Source: Hydrogenophaga pseudoflava NBRC 102511 | GTDB lineage: Bacteria > Pseudomonadota > Gammaproteobacteria > Burkholderiales > Burkholderiaceae_C | Assembly: GCF_001592285.1 (NCBI RefSeq) | Contig: NZ_BCWQ01000001.1 | Location: 434,001-498,000, forward strand | Direction of reading: 5' to 3' | Length of the DNA: 64,000 nt | Shown: piece after piece, positions 52,999 to 61,479 of the stretch | How positions within the stretch are numbered: the first letter of the stretch is position 1 | Layout: each line of letters starts with the position of its first letter | Notes under the pieces: model-generated | The model's database searches: none | The model's input: only the letters and a program-made list of their open reading frames with translations | What the model was told of the DNA's origin: nothing | Program-made: the position numbers and the translations under genes

Positions 52999-53018
52999 GA
53001 TGGGTGTCAGACAAGACA

Positions 53019-53055
53019 AACCGGCGGGGCAGCCAATGCGGCCACCCCGCCGGTT
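53019..53055 (-). terminator. Eleven-base-stem hairpin between dctP and dctQ
   Basis: AACCGGCGGGG and CCCCGCCGGTT pair perfectly around a 15-base loop. On the minus strand TTGTCTTG follows, a weak U tract. A second hairpin GGTGCC/GGCACC (53063-53079) lies between it and the dctP stop. Probably an attenuator or mRNA-stabilising element giving more binding protein than permease. Confidence 0.5.
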
Positions 53056-53083
53056 ATCAGACGGTGCCTGGCTGGCACCAGGC

Positions 53084-54100
53084 TTACTTGACCTTCGCGA
53101 TTTCGGCGCGGAACTCGGCCAGCACCGCCTTGGCGTTCTTCAGGCCCTTGGCTTCGGCCGCCGCAGCCCACTTGTCTTCCAGCGGGGCCTGCTTGGCCTT
53201 GATCTCGTTCACGAACGCATCGGAGGCCTTGATGCGCTGAACACCCTGTGCTTTCTGCGCGCCGTTGACCGAGGCGTCGTCCACCTTGTCCCAACCGGCG
53301 CCGAACAGGCGGGCCGCGTATTCGCCCGAAAGCTTGTCGACCACTGCCTTGTCCTGCGCGGAGAGGGCGTCGTACTTGGCCGGGTTCATCATGAACACGA
53401 AGCTCGTGTTGTACAGGCCGCCCGGCAGGGTGGTGGCGTGCTTGATCATGCTCAGCTTGAAAGACGCGATCGACTCGTCGGGGAACAGTGTGCCGTCCAT
53501 GACGCCTGTGGACAGGAGTTCAAACGCTTCGGTGGCAGGCTTGAGGGTGGTGTTCCAGCCCATCAGCTTGGTCAGCTCGTTGATGTTGCCGCCACCGATG
53601 CGCCACTTGAGCGTGGCACCGTCGGCAAGGCTGTTGACCGGTTTCTTGCTGTTGAAGATGGTGCCGGGCCCGTGGGTGAACACTCCCAGCACCTTCACGC
53701 CCTTGTGCTCGCCCAGCGGGGCGAAGTACTTGCTGTAGATGCGCTGGTAAGCGACCGAGGTGGCCATGGAGTTGTCGCCCAGGAAGGGGAACTCGGCCAT
53801 CTGGGTGTTGACGAAGCGGCCCGGGGTGTATCCGTCCACGGTGAAGGAGATGTCGGCCAGGCCGTCGCGCACGGCATCAAAAGTGCCGGGAGGGGCCGAC
53901 ACGGACTTCGGCAGGATGTTGCACTTCATGCGTCCAGCGCTTTCCTTCTCCAGGGCATCGCACCATTCCTTTTGCGCCACGCTCAGCGTGTGCGTGGGTG
54001 GTACCCAGGTCGAGGCGGTGAACACGGTCTGGGCCTGGGCGCCGGCGCCCGCGAACAAGGTAGCGGTGAGCGCCGCGGTGGCGGCAAGGCGGAACTTCAT
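53084..54100 (-). CDS. dctP: TRAP transporter substrate-binding protein (DctP)
   Basis: 338 residues with a Sec signal ending AGAQAQ. Typical DctP features: STWVPPTHTLSVAQKEWCDAL near the mature start (quoted piece: TWVPPTHTLSVAQKEW), DISFTVDGYTPGRF, and MDGTLFPDESIASFKL. It captures an organic acid, whose identity the sequence does not show, and hands it to DctQM. TATAGT upstream could be a -10 box. Confidence 0.92.
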   Translation of the reverse strand: MKFRLAATAALTATLFAGAGAQAQTVFTASTWVPPTHTLSVAQKEWCDALEKESAGRMKCNILPKSVSAPPGTFDAVRDGLADISFTVDGYTPGRFVNTQMAEFPFLGDNSMATSVAYQRIYSKYFAPLGEHKGVKVLGVFTHGPGTIFNSKKPVNSLADGATLKWRIGGGNINELTKLMGWNTTLKPATEAFELLSTGVMDGTLFPDESIASFKLSMIKHATTLPGGLYNTSFVFMMNPAKYDALSAQDKAVVDKLSGEYAARLFGAGWDKVDDASVNGAQKAQGVQRIKASDAFVNEIKAKQAPLEDKWAAAAEAKGLKNAKAVLAEFRAEIAKVK

Positions 54101-54211
54101 GTGTTGTCTCCTGGGAGTGGGTTGGATCGTTACGAAAGATAAACAAAATACCCTGATTCACTATAGGCGAATCCCCTTGCCGGCCCCCTAGTGAATTACC
54201 CGAATTGGCCG

Positions 54212-54225
54212 ACCGACTGGTCGGT
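54212..54225. promoter_or_regulatory. TetR-like dyad in the dctP/etfB region
   Basis: ACCGAC and GTCGGT flank a TG spacer, a perfect six-base dyad of the sort bound by TetR-family repressors. It lies 112 bases upstream of dctP and 244 bases upstream of etfB, so which gene it would control is uncertain. Confidence 0.3.
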
Positions 54226-54390
54226 TAATAGGGATTTCCCTTGCTTTGTCGTTGTGGCGGCAGACGCGCCTGGGGGCATTCGCGATCATCACGATTCTTC
54301 TTCTATAATTCAAAAAAAAGCACGATCGTTCTATTTTGTGGCCGTGCAGCAAAAGTCTGGCCAGAAATGTCGCGTTGCTCGTCAGACGCC

Positions 54391-54421
54391 TACAATCCGA
54401 ATTGACGTGCACGTCAATTCG
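54391..54421 (+). promoter_or_regulatory. etfBA promoter with perfect 24-base palindrome
   Basis: TACAAT (54391-54396) is a good -10 box. Two bases downstream begins a perfect palindrome at 54398-54421, half-site CGAATTGACGTG, which covers the expected transcription start. Position and symmetry suit a repressor. The TTGACGT-type half resembles sites of LiuR-like MerR regulators that control branched-chain amino-acid and acyl-CoA degradation, but the match is from memory and tentative. Confidence 0.6.
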
Positions 54422-54468
54422 AGCACCCGTTTCAACCCGCCTTTTCCATTCATCAGGAGCAACCGAAC

Positions 54469-55218
54469 ATGAAGGTCATCGTCCCCGTCAAACGCGTGGT
54501 GGACTACAACGTCAAGGTGCGCGTCAAGAGCGACGGCACCGGCGTCGACATCGCCAACGTCAAGATGAGCATGAACCCGTTTGACGAGATCGCCGTGGAA
54601 GAAGCCGTGCGTCTGAAGGAGAAGGGCGCGGCCACCGAAGTGATCGCCGTCTCCTGCGGCGTGGCCCAGTGCCAGGAAACGCTGCGCACGGCCATGGCCA
54701 TCGGCGCCGACCGCGCCATCCTGGTCGAAACCGACGTGGAACTGCAGCCGCTGGCCGTGGCCAAGCTGCTCAAGGCCTTGGTGGACAAGGAACAGCCCGG
54801 CCTGGTGATCCTGGGCAAGCAGGCGATCGACGACGACGCCAACCAGACCGGCCAGATGCTGGCTGCGCTGGCGGACCTGCCGCAAGCCACCTTCGCTTCC
54901 AAAGTGGAGGTGGCCGGTGACAAGGCCAAGGTCACCCGCGAAATCGACGGTGGCCTGGAAACCCTGGAAGTGAGCCTGCCGGCCGTGGTCACCACCGACC
55001 TGCGCCTGAACGAGCCGCGCTACGTGACGCTGCCCAACATCATGAAGGCCAAGAAGAAGCCGCTGGAGACCGTCAAGCCCGCGGACCTGGGCGTGGACGT
55101 GAGCCCGCGCCTGAAGACGCTCAAGGTCGCCGAGCCGGCCAAGCGAGGTGCCGGTGTGAAGGTGCCTGATGTCGCGACCCTGGTCGACAAGCTGAAAAAC
55201 GAAGCCAAGGTCATCTGA
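54469..55218 (+). CDS. etfB: Electron transfer flavoprotein, beta subunit
   Basis: 249 residues. [19 protein letters not shown] opens the family, and [18 protein letters not shown] and [17 protein letters not shown] are ETF-beta signatures; the latter holds the AMP/flavin-binding loop. With EtfA it takes electrons from acyl-CoA dehydrogenases and passes them to the ETF-quinone oxidoreductase. AGGAG stands nine bases before the ATG. A perfect palindrome lies at its promoter. Confidence 0.95.
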   Translation: MKVIVPVKRVVDYNVKVRVKSDGTGVDIANVKMSMNPFDEIAVEEAVRLKEKGAATEVIAVSCGVAQCQETLRTAMAIGADRAILVETDVELQPLAVAKLLKALVDKEQPGLVILGKQAIDDDANQTGQMLAALADLPQATFASKVEVAGDKAKVTREIDGGLETLEVSLPAVVTTDLRLNEPRYVTLPNIMKAKKKPLETVKPADLGVDVSPRLKTLKVAEPAKRGAGVKVPDVATLVDKLKNEAKVI

Positions 55219-55255
55219 AGACCGCTGAACCCAACGATCCAGAGGAATACCGAAC

Positions 55256-56185
55256 ATGACCGCACTCGTCATTGCCGAACACGACAACGCTTCCATCAAG
55301 GGCGCCACCCTCAACACCGTCACCGCCGCCGCTGCCTGCGGTGGTGATGTACACGTCCTCGTCGCGGGCCACAACGCCGGCGCTGCCGCCGCTGCTGCCG
55401 CTCAGATCGCCGGCGTCAGCAAGGTGATCCACGCCGACGGCGAAGGCTTCGCCCACGGCCTGGCCGAGAACATCGCCGCCCAGGTGCTGGCCATTGCCAG
55501 CAACTACAGCCACATCTTGTTCCCCGCCACCGCTGGCGGCAAGAACGTGGCCCCGCGCGTGGCCGCCAAGCTGGACGTGGCCCAGATCAGCGACATCACC
55601 AAGGTGGTGAGTGGCGACACCTTCGAGCGCCCGATCTACGCCGGCAACGCCATCGCCACCGTGCAGAGCGCGGATGCGACCAAGGTCATCACCGTGCGCA
55701 CCACCGGCTTCGACGCCGCGGGTCAGGGTGGCTCAGCGGCGGTGGAAACCGTCGCCGCTGCCTCGGGCAACGGCAAGAGCACCTACCTGGGCAGCGAGAT
55801 CGCCAAGAACGACCGCCCGGAACTGACGGCCGCCAAGATCATCGTCTCCGGTGGCCGGGCGCTGGGCAGCAGCGAGAAGTTCAACGAAGTGATGACGCCG
55901 CTGGCCGACAAGCTGGGCGCGGCCATCGGTGCCAGCCGCGCGGCGGTGGACGCGGGCTACGCCCCGAACGACCTGCAGGTGGGCCAGACCGGCAAGATCG
56001 TCGCGCCGCAGCTGTACATCGCGGCCGGCATCTCGGGTGCGATCCAGCATCTGGCCGGCATGAAGGATTCGAAGGTGATCGTGGCGATCAACAAGGACCC
56101 CGAGGCCCCGATCTTCAGCGTGGCCGACTACGGTCTGGAAGCCGACCTGTTCACGGCTGTGCCGGAACTGGTGTCGAAGCTGTAA
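55256..56185 (+). CDS. etfA: Electron transfer flavoprotein, alpha subunit
   Basis: 309 residues. The C-terminal FAD domain shows [35 protein letters not shown] (quoted piece: [18 protein letters not shown]), [17 protein letters not shown] and [20 protein letters not shown]. It carries the FAD that shuttles electrons. It begins 37 bases after etfB and ends with a strong terminator. Confidence 0.95.
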   Translation: MTALVIAEHDNASIKGATLNTVTAAAACGGDVHVLVAGHNAGAAAAAAAQIAGVSKVIHADGEGFAHGLAENIAAQVLAIASNYSHILFPATAGGKNVAPRVAAKLDVAQISDITKVVSGDTFERPIYAGNAIATVQSADATKVITVRTTGFDAAGQGGSAAVETVAAASGNGKSTYLGSEIAKNDRPELTAAKIIVSGGRALGSSEKFNEVMTPLADKLGAAIGASRAAVDAGYAPNDLQVGQTGKIVAPQLYIAAGISGAIQHLAGMKDSKVIVAINKDPEAPIFSVADYGLEADLFTAVPELVSKL

Positions 56186-56200
56186 GCCGACGGCACCCAC

Positions 56201-56229
56201 AAGGGCATCGCGTGCGATGCCCTTTTTTT
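56201..56229 (+). terminator. Rho-independent terminator after etfA
   Basis: AAGGGCATCG and CGATGCCCTT form a ten-base stem with a CGTG loop, followed by a run of T bases. It lies 15 bases after the etfA stop and stops etfBA transcripts before the acyl-CoA dehydrogenase gene, at least in part. Confidence 0.87.
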
Positions 56230-56258
56230 GCACCCGCATTCGATCCACGGAGACTTTC

Positions 56259-58049
56259 ATGAGCTACACCGCCCCCCTCAAGGACATGCTGTTCAACATC
56301 GAGCACCTGGCGCGCATCGACCAGGTTGCCGCCTTGCCCGGCTTCGAAGACGCTGGTCTGGAGACCGCACAGGCCGTGCTGGAGGAGTGCGCCAAACTCA
56401 ACGAAGGCGTGATCGCACCGCTGAACTTCGAGGGTGACAAGAACCCGTCCTTCTTCAAGGACGGCCAGGTCACCACCACGCCCGGTTTCAAGGAGGCCTT
56501 CAGGCAGTACGCCGAAGGCGGCTGGCAGGGCCTGCAGCACCCGGTGGACTTCGGCGGTCAGGGCCTGCCCAAGACCATCGGCGCGGCCTGTGGCGAAATC
56601 CTCAACAGCGCCAACATGAGTTTCGCGCTGTGCCCGCTGCTGACCGACGGCGCCATCGAGGCGCTGCTGACCGCCGGCTCCGACCAGCTCAAGGCCACCT
56701 ACCTGGAGAAACTGGTCAGCGGCCAGTGGACCGGCACCATGAACCTGACCGAGCCGCAGGCCGGTTCCGACCTGGCCGCCGTGCGCAGCCGCGCCGAGCC
56801 GCAGCCCGACGGCACCTACAAGGTCTTCGGCACCAAGATCTTCATCACCTACGGTGAGCACGACATGGCCGAGAACATCGTCCACCTCGTGCTGGCCCGT
56901 GTGACCGGCGCGCCCGAGGGTGTGAAGGGGATCAGCCTGTTCGTCGTGCCCAAGTTCATGGTCAACGCCGATGGAACGCTGGGCGCACGCAACGATGTGC
57001 ACTGCGTGTCCATCGAGCACAAGATGGGCATCAAGGCCTCGCCCACCGCCGTGCTCCAGTACGGTGACCACGGCGGCGCCATCGGCTACCTGGTCGGCGA
57101 AGAGAACCGCGGCCTCGAATACATGTTCATCATGATGAACGCCGCCCGCTATGCGGTGGGCGTGCAGGGCATCAGCGTCTCCGAGCGCGCCTACCAGAAG
57201 GCCGTGCAGTACGCCAAGGACCGCGTGCAGAGCCGCCCGGTGGACGGCAGCTTCACCACCGCCGCGCCCATCATCCACCACGCCGACGTCAAGCGCATGC
57301 TCATGACCATGCGCGCCGCCACCGAGGGCTGCCGCGCCATGGCCAGCGTGGCCGCCGCCGCCTACGACGCGGCCCACCACCACCCGGACGCCGAGGTGCG
57401 CAAGCAGAACGCGACCTTCTACGAATTCCTGGTGCCGCTGGTCAAGGGCTACAGCACCGAGATGAGCCTGGAGGTCACCAGCCTCGGCGTGCAGGTGCAT
57501 GGCGGCATGGGCTTCATCGAAGAGACCGGCGCGGCCCAGTACTACCGCGACGCCAAGATCCTGACCATCTACGAAGGCACGACGGCCATTCAGGCCAACG
57601 ACCTGGTGGGCCGCAAGACCGCGCGCGACGGCGGCACCTCGGCCAAAGCCATCGCGGCCCAGATCGAGAAGACCGAGGCCGAACTGAAGGCCCGTGGCAG
57701 TGCCAACGCGCTGGCGGTGGCCAAGCGCCTGGGTGCCGCGCGCCAGGCGTTCGTGGATGTGGTCGAGTTCATCGCCGCCAACACCAAGAGCAATCCTAAC
57801 GCGGCCTTCGCGGGCAGCGTGCCCTACCTGCTGCTGGCCGGCAACCTGATGGCGGGCTGGCAGCTGGCGCGCGCGCTGCTGGTGGCCGAAGACCTGTCCG
57901 CCAAGGGACAGGACGTGCCTTTCATGCAGGCCAAGATCACCACCGCCCGCTTCTACGCCGACCACATCCTCAGCCGCGCCCCGGGCGTGCGCGATGCGAT
58001 CGTGGAAGGTGCCGAGGCCGTGACCGCACTGCCGGCCGAGGCCTTCTGA
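56259..58049 (+). CDS. Acyl-CoA dehydrogenase, large (approximately 600-residue) type
   Basis: 596 residues, longer than classic 380-residue enzymes because of an N-terminal helical extension and a C-terminal domain of about 130 residues, as in DmdC and related proteins. MNLTEPQAGSDLA and FGTKIFITYGEHDM are FAD-site motifs, and IYEGTTAIQANDLVGRK contains the candidate catalytic Glu. It likely passes electrons to the ETF encoded just upstream. The substrate chain is not evident. GGAG lies ten bases before the ATG. Confidence 0.92.
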   Translation: MSYTAPLKDMLFNIEHLARIDQVAALPGFEDAGLETAQAVLEECAKLNEGVIAPLNFEGDKNPSFFKDGQVTTTPGFKEAFRQYAEGGWQGLQHPVDFGGQGLPKTIGAACGEILNSANMSFALCPLLTDGAIEALLTAGSDQLKATYLEKLVSGQWTGTMNLTEPQAGSDLAAVRSRAEPQPDGTYKVFGTKIFITYGEHDMAENIVHLVLARVTGAPEGVKGISLFVVPKFMVNADGTLGARNDVHCVSIEHKMGIKASPTAVLQYGDHGGAIGYLVGEENRGLEYMFIMMNAARYAVGVQGISVSERAYQKAVQYAKDRVQSRPVDGSFTTAAPIIHHADVKRMLMTMRAATEGCRAMASVAAAAYDAAHHHPDAEVRKQNATFYEFLVPLVKGYSTEMSLEVTSLGVQVHGGMGFIEETGAAQYYRDAKILTIYEGTTAIQANDLVGRKTARDGGTSAKAIAAQIEKTEAELKARGSANALAVAKRLGAARQAFVDVVEFIAANTKSNPNAAFAGSVPYLLLAGNLMAGWQLARALLVAEDLSAKGQDVPFMQAKITTARFYADHILSRAPGVRDAIVEGAEAVTALPAEAF

Positions 58050-58078
58050 CAACCGACACCGACAAGACTGGAGACCCC

Positions 58079-59059
58079 ATGACCCAACGCCAACGCTACC
58101 TGCCCCCGGTGCTGCAGAACCTGCCGTTCCCGGTGATCGGCTCGCCGCTGTTCATCATCAGCAACCCCAAGCTGGTCATTGCCCAGTGCAAGGCGGGGGT
58201 GGTGGGCTCCATGCCTGCGCTCAATGCGCGCCCGGCCTCGCAGCTGGACGAGTGGCTGGCCGAGATCACCGAGGCGCTGGCCGCCCACGACAAGGCGAAC
58301 CCCGACAACAAGGCCGCGCCGTTCGCGATCAACCAGATCGTGCACAAGAGCAACGACCGGCTGGAGCACGACTTGGAGCTCTGCGCCAAGTACAAGGTGC
58401 CGGTGATCATCACCAGCCTGGGTGCCCGCGAAGACGTGAACCAGGCCGTGCACAGCTGGGGCGGCGTGGTGCTGCACGACGTCATCAACAACGTGTTCGC
58501 GCACAAGGCGATCGAGAAGGGCGCGGACGGCCTTATCCCGGTGGCTGCCGGTGCCGGCGGCCACGCCAGCGTCAAGAGCCCCTTCGCCATGGTGCAGGAG
58601 ATCCGCGAGTGGTTCGACGGCCCGGTGGCGCTGTCGGGCTCCATTGCCTCGGGTGGCGCCATCCTGGCGGCGCAGGCCATGGGCGCCGACTTCGCCTACA
58701 TCGGCTCGGCCTTCATCGCCACCGACGAAGCCCGTGCGGTCGAGGGCTACAAGCAGATGATCACCGAGAGCAACTCGGACGACATCGTCTACAGCAACTT
58801 CTACACCGGTGTGCACGGCAACTACCTCAAGGGCAGCATCCGCAACGCCGGCATGGACCCGGACCACCTGCCGGAGAGCGACCCGAGCAAGATGAACTTC
58901 AGCACCGGCGAAGGCGCCAACGCCGCCAAGGCCTGGAAGGACATCTGGGGTTGCGGCCAGGGCATCGGCGCCATCCGCGAGGTGGTGCCGGCGGCCGATC
59001 TGGTGGCGCGCTTCCGGCGCGAATACGCCGAGGCCAAGGCGCGCATCTGCGCGGGCTGA
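58079..59059 (+). CDS. Nitronate monooxygenase family flavoprotein
   Basis: 326 residues, a TIM-barrel FMN enzyme. GSPLFIISNPKLVIAQCKAG, NQIVHKSNDRLEHDLELC, PVAAGAGGHASVKSPFAMV and SGSIASGGAILAAQAMGADFAYIGS (quoted piece: LSGSIASGGAILAAQAMGAD) include the FMN and phosphate loops of the NMO/2-nitropropane dioxygenase family. It oxidises alkyl nitronates or has a related role. It starts 29 bases after the acyl-CoA dehydrogenase, likely on the same transcript. Confidence 0.9.
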   Translation: MTQRQRYLPPVLQNLPFPVIGSPLFIISNPKLVIAQCKAGVVGSMPALNARPASQLDEWLAEITEALAAHDKANPDNKAAPFAINQIVHKSNDRLEHDLELCAKYKVPVIITSLGAREDVNQAVHSWGGVVLHDVINNVFAHKAIEKGADGLIPVAAGAGGHASVKSPFAMVQEIREWFDGPVALSGSIASGGAILAAQAMGADFAYIGSAFIATDEARAVEGYKQMITESNSDDIVYSNFYTGVHGNYLKGSIRNAGMDPDHLPESDPSKMNFSTGEGANAAKAWKDIWGCGQGIGAIREVVPAADLVARFRREYAEAKARICAG

Positions 59060-59078
59060 GCGCGCCCGCCCCGCTCAG
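59056..59078. terminator. Hairpin between convergent NMO and PBP genes
   Basis: CTGAGCG and CGCTCAG pair around a nine-base loop and include both stop codons. No T-run on either side, so its strength as terminator is doubtful. Confidence 0.4.
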
Positions 59079-61357
59079 TTCTTGAACAGTTCCCGGATCG
59101 CGTCGAGGATCGTCGGCGGTCCGGCGTACTGCGCACCCGCCGCATCCTCGATGGTGGCGACGGCGCCGCCGTTGGCCCATTCGGCGTAAATCCAGTCGTC
59201 GTTCATGCGGGTCAGCCCCGCCGGTGCATCGCCCGGTGCGGCGACCGGCACACCCTTGAGTGCGGCGGCCATGTAGTCGGTCCAGATGGGCAGCGCCAGC
59301 CGGCCGCCCGACTCGTGGTCGCCCAGGCTGCGGGGTTTGTCGTAGCCCATCCAGACCACCGCCGCCAGCCCGGGCTGGTAGCCGGCGAACCAGGCGTCGA
59401 GCACGTCGTTGGTGGTGCCGGTCTTGCCGTAGATGTCGCTGCGCTTGAGCCGGGCCTGGGCGCGGGCGGCGGTGCCGACGCTGGTCACGTCGTTGAGCAT
59501 GCTGCCCATCACATAGGCGTTGCGCGCGGGGATCGCGCGGTTCTCCTCGGTCAGCACGGGCGCGGTGGGCGCCTCGAACAGCACCTTGCCCTGGGCATCG
59601 GTGATCTTCTCGATCACCACCGGCTCGACCGACCAGCCGCCGTTGGCCAGCGTGGCGTAGGCGCGGGCCATCTGCAGCGGCGTCACCTGCCCGGTGCCCA
59701 GCGCCAGCGTGAGGTTGTCGGGCTGCTTGGCGACGTCGAGGCCGAAACGCCCCAGCCAGTCGCGCGCGCGCTGCGTGCCGGTGTGCTGCAGCACGCGCAC
59801 GCTCACCAGGTTGCTGGATTTGGTGAGCGCGTGCCGCACGGTCAGGGGCTCGCCGGTGGCGTTGCCGCTGTTGCCGGGCGACCAGCCGTTGGGTGCGGTG
59901 AAGGGGCCGTCGTCGACCAGGGTCGAGGGCATCACACGCTCTTCCAGCGCAGCCGAATACAGCAGCGGCTTGATGGTGGAGCCTGGCTGGCGCCAGCCCT
60001 GGGTCACGTGGTTGAAGGGCTGCCGCGCGAAGTCGAAGCCACCGACCAGCGCCCGCACGCGACCGGTGTGCGTGTCCAGCGCGACCAGCGCGGCCTCGGC
60101 CTCGGGCCATTGCGTGATCGACCAGTCCTTGCCGTTCTTGACCACGCGCAGCACCGAGCCTCGCTGGATGCGCAGCGCGTCCTTGGCCTTGGCAGACAGG
60201 CCCGGCTGGGCCCAGCGCAGGCCTTCGCCCTTGATGCGCACCTGTTCGCCGCTCGCCAGCTGCACCCGCACTTCCTTGGGCGTCACACCCAGCACGATGG
60301 CGGCGCGCAGCGTGTCGTCGTCACGGTGGTCCTTCAGCGCCTCGGCGGCGGCGCGTTCCAGTTCGGAGTCGTTGGCAGCGGGCAAGTCTTCCTTGCCCTC
60401 GGGGCCGCGCCAGGGATTGCGGCGGTCCTGCGCCAGCACGCCGCGCTGCACCGCGGCGTAGGCGGCGCGCTGGTCGGCCGCGCGCAGGGAGGTGGTGACG
60501 CGGATGCCGCGCGAGTAGGCGGCCTCGCCGAAACGCTCGAACACCACCCGCCGCGCCATCTCGGCCACGTGGGCGGCATCCACATCGCGCTGGCCGGGCG
60601 AGCGCAGGGTGATTTTTTCGTCGCGGGCGGCGGCCAGCTGGGCATCGTCGATCACGCCGACCGTGTGCATGCGCTGCAGCACCACGCGCTGGCGCGCTGT
60701 GGCACGGGCCATGTTGGCCACCGGGTTGGCGTAGTACGGGTTCTGCGGCAGGCCGGCGAGCATCGCGGTTTCGGCGATCGTCAGCTGGTCCATGGACTTG
60801 CCGAAGTAGGTCATCGCGGCGGCAGCGAAGCCGTAGGCCCGCTGGCCCAGGAAGATCTCGTTGAGGTAGATCTCCAGAATCCGGTCCTTGGACAGCGCCT
60901 CCTCCACCTTGAAGGCCAGCAGGATTTCCTTGGCCTTGCGCTCGACCGTCAGTTCGCGCGTGAGCAGCATGGTGCGCACAAGCTGCTGGGTGATGGTGCT
61001 GGCCCCCTGCTTGCGGCCACCGGTGATCAGGGCCAGGGCCGCGCGCGCCATGCCCTTGGGGTCGACGCCGGAGTGCTCGCGGAAGCGTGCGTCCTCGACC
61101 GCCAGCACCGCGTCCTGCAGCAGCTTGGGAGTCTTGGACAGCGGCACGTACTCGCGTCGTTCGGCGCCGAACTGGGCCAGCTCCACGCCGTCGGCGGTGA
61201 ACACCTGCAGCGGCAGCTTGGGCTGGTAGTGAACGATCCGGTCGATGGGCGGCAGGTCGAACGTGGAGGCGTGGGCCGCTGGTGCGGTCAGCAGCAGCGG
61301 GGCAGGGGCAGTGAGGGCCAGGCCCAGAAGGAGGCGGCGCGAGAGACGCAAAGACAT
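59075..61357 (-). CDS. Penicillin-binding protein 1A, bifunctional
   Basis: 760 residues. A short hydrophobic N-terminus, the GT51 glycosyltransferase with EDARFREHSGVD, GASTITQQLVRTML and LNEIFLGQRAYGFAAAA, then a transpeptidase with GSTIKPLLY (SxxK), SSN in KSSNLVSVR and KTGTTNDVLDAWF. It polymerises glycan strands and cross-links peptides in the periplasm. The catalytic Glu of the glycosyltransferase is in EDARF. Its upstream region is shared with the divergent, partly related gene. Confidence 0.93.
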   Translation of the reverse strand: MSLRLSRRLLLGLALTAPAPLLLTAPAAHASTFDLPPIDRIVHYQPKLPLQVFTADGVELAQFGAERREYVPLSKTPKLLQDAVLAVEDARFREHSGVDPKGMARAALALITGGRKQGASTITQQLVRTMLLTRELTVERKAKEILLAFKVEEALSKDRILEIYLNEIFLGQRAYGFAAAAMTYFGKSMDQLTIAETAMLAGLPQNPYYANPVANMARATARQRVVLQRMHTVGVIDDAQLAAARDEKITLRSPGQRDVDAAHVAEMARRVVFERFGEAAYSRGIRVTTSLRAADQRAAYAAVQRGVLAQDRRNPWRGPEGKEDLPAANDSELERAAAEALKDHRDDDTLRAAIVLGVTPKEVRVQLASGEQVRIKGEGLRWAQPGLSAKAKDALRIQRGSVLRVVKNGKDWSITQWPEAEAALVALDTHTGRVRALVGGFDFARQPFNHVTQGWRQPGSTIKPLLYSAALEERVMPSTLVDDGPFTAPNGWSPGNSGNATGEPLTVRHALTKSSNLVSVRVLQHTGTQRARDWLGRFGLDVAKQPDNLTLALGTGQVTPLQMARAYATLANGGWSVEPVVIEKITDAQGKVLFEAPTAPVLTEENRAIPARNAYVMGSMLNDVTSVGTAARAQARLKRSDIYGKTGTTNDVLDAWFAGYQPGLAAVVWMGYDKPRSLGDHESGGRLALPIWTDYMAAALKGVPVAAPGDAPAGLTRMNDDWIYAEWANGGAVATIEDAAGAQYAGPPTILDAIRELFKN

Positions 61358-61479
61358 GGGCGCGAATTATCCGGTCGGCGTGTGCGGCGCAGGTGAATGG
61401 CACGTAACTGAATGTGCCTTCGACCCACGGTTCATCCCGGGGCCGGACCCGATGGCCCACAATTGTTGCGATACAGCAG

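Larger units (their letters stand above)
54101..54468. other. AT-richer divergent control region, dctP / etfB
   Basis: 368 bases that stand out by lower GC content. It holds a dyad ACCGAC-TG-GTCGGT (54212-54225), the small repeat AGGGA-TT-TCCCT (54230-54241), a TATAAT (54304-54309) without a good -35, an ACGATCGT, and the promoter plus 24-base palindrome before etfB. No gene is supported, and the reading frames across it overlap the regulatory sites. Confidence 0.6.

Noticed and set aside
54191..54472. 93-codon frame upstream of etfB
   Set aside because: It runs through the promoter and palindrome, has no ribosome site and resembles no known protein.
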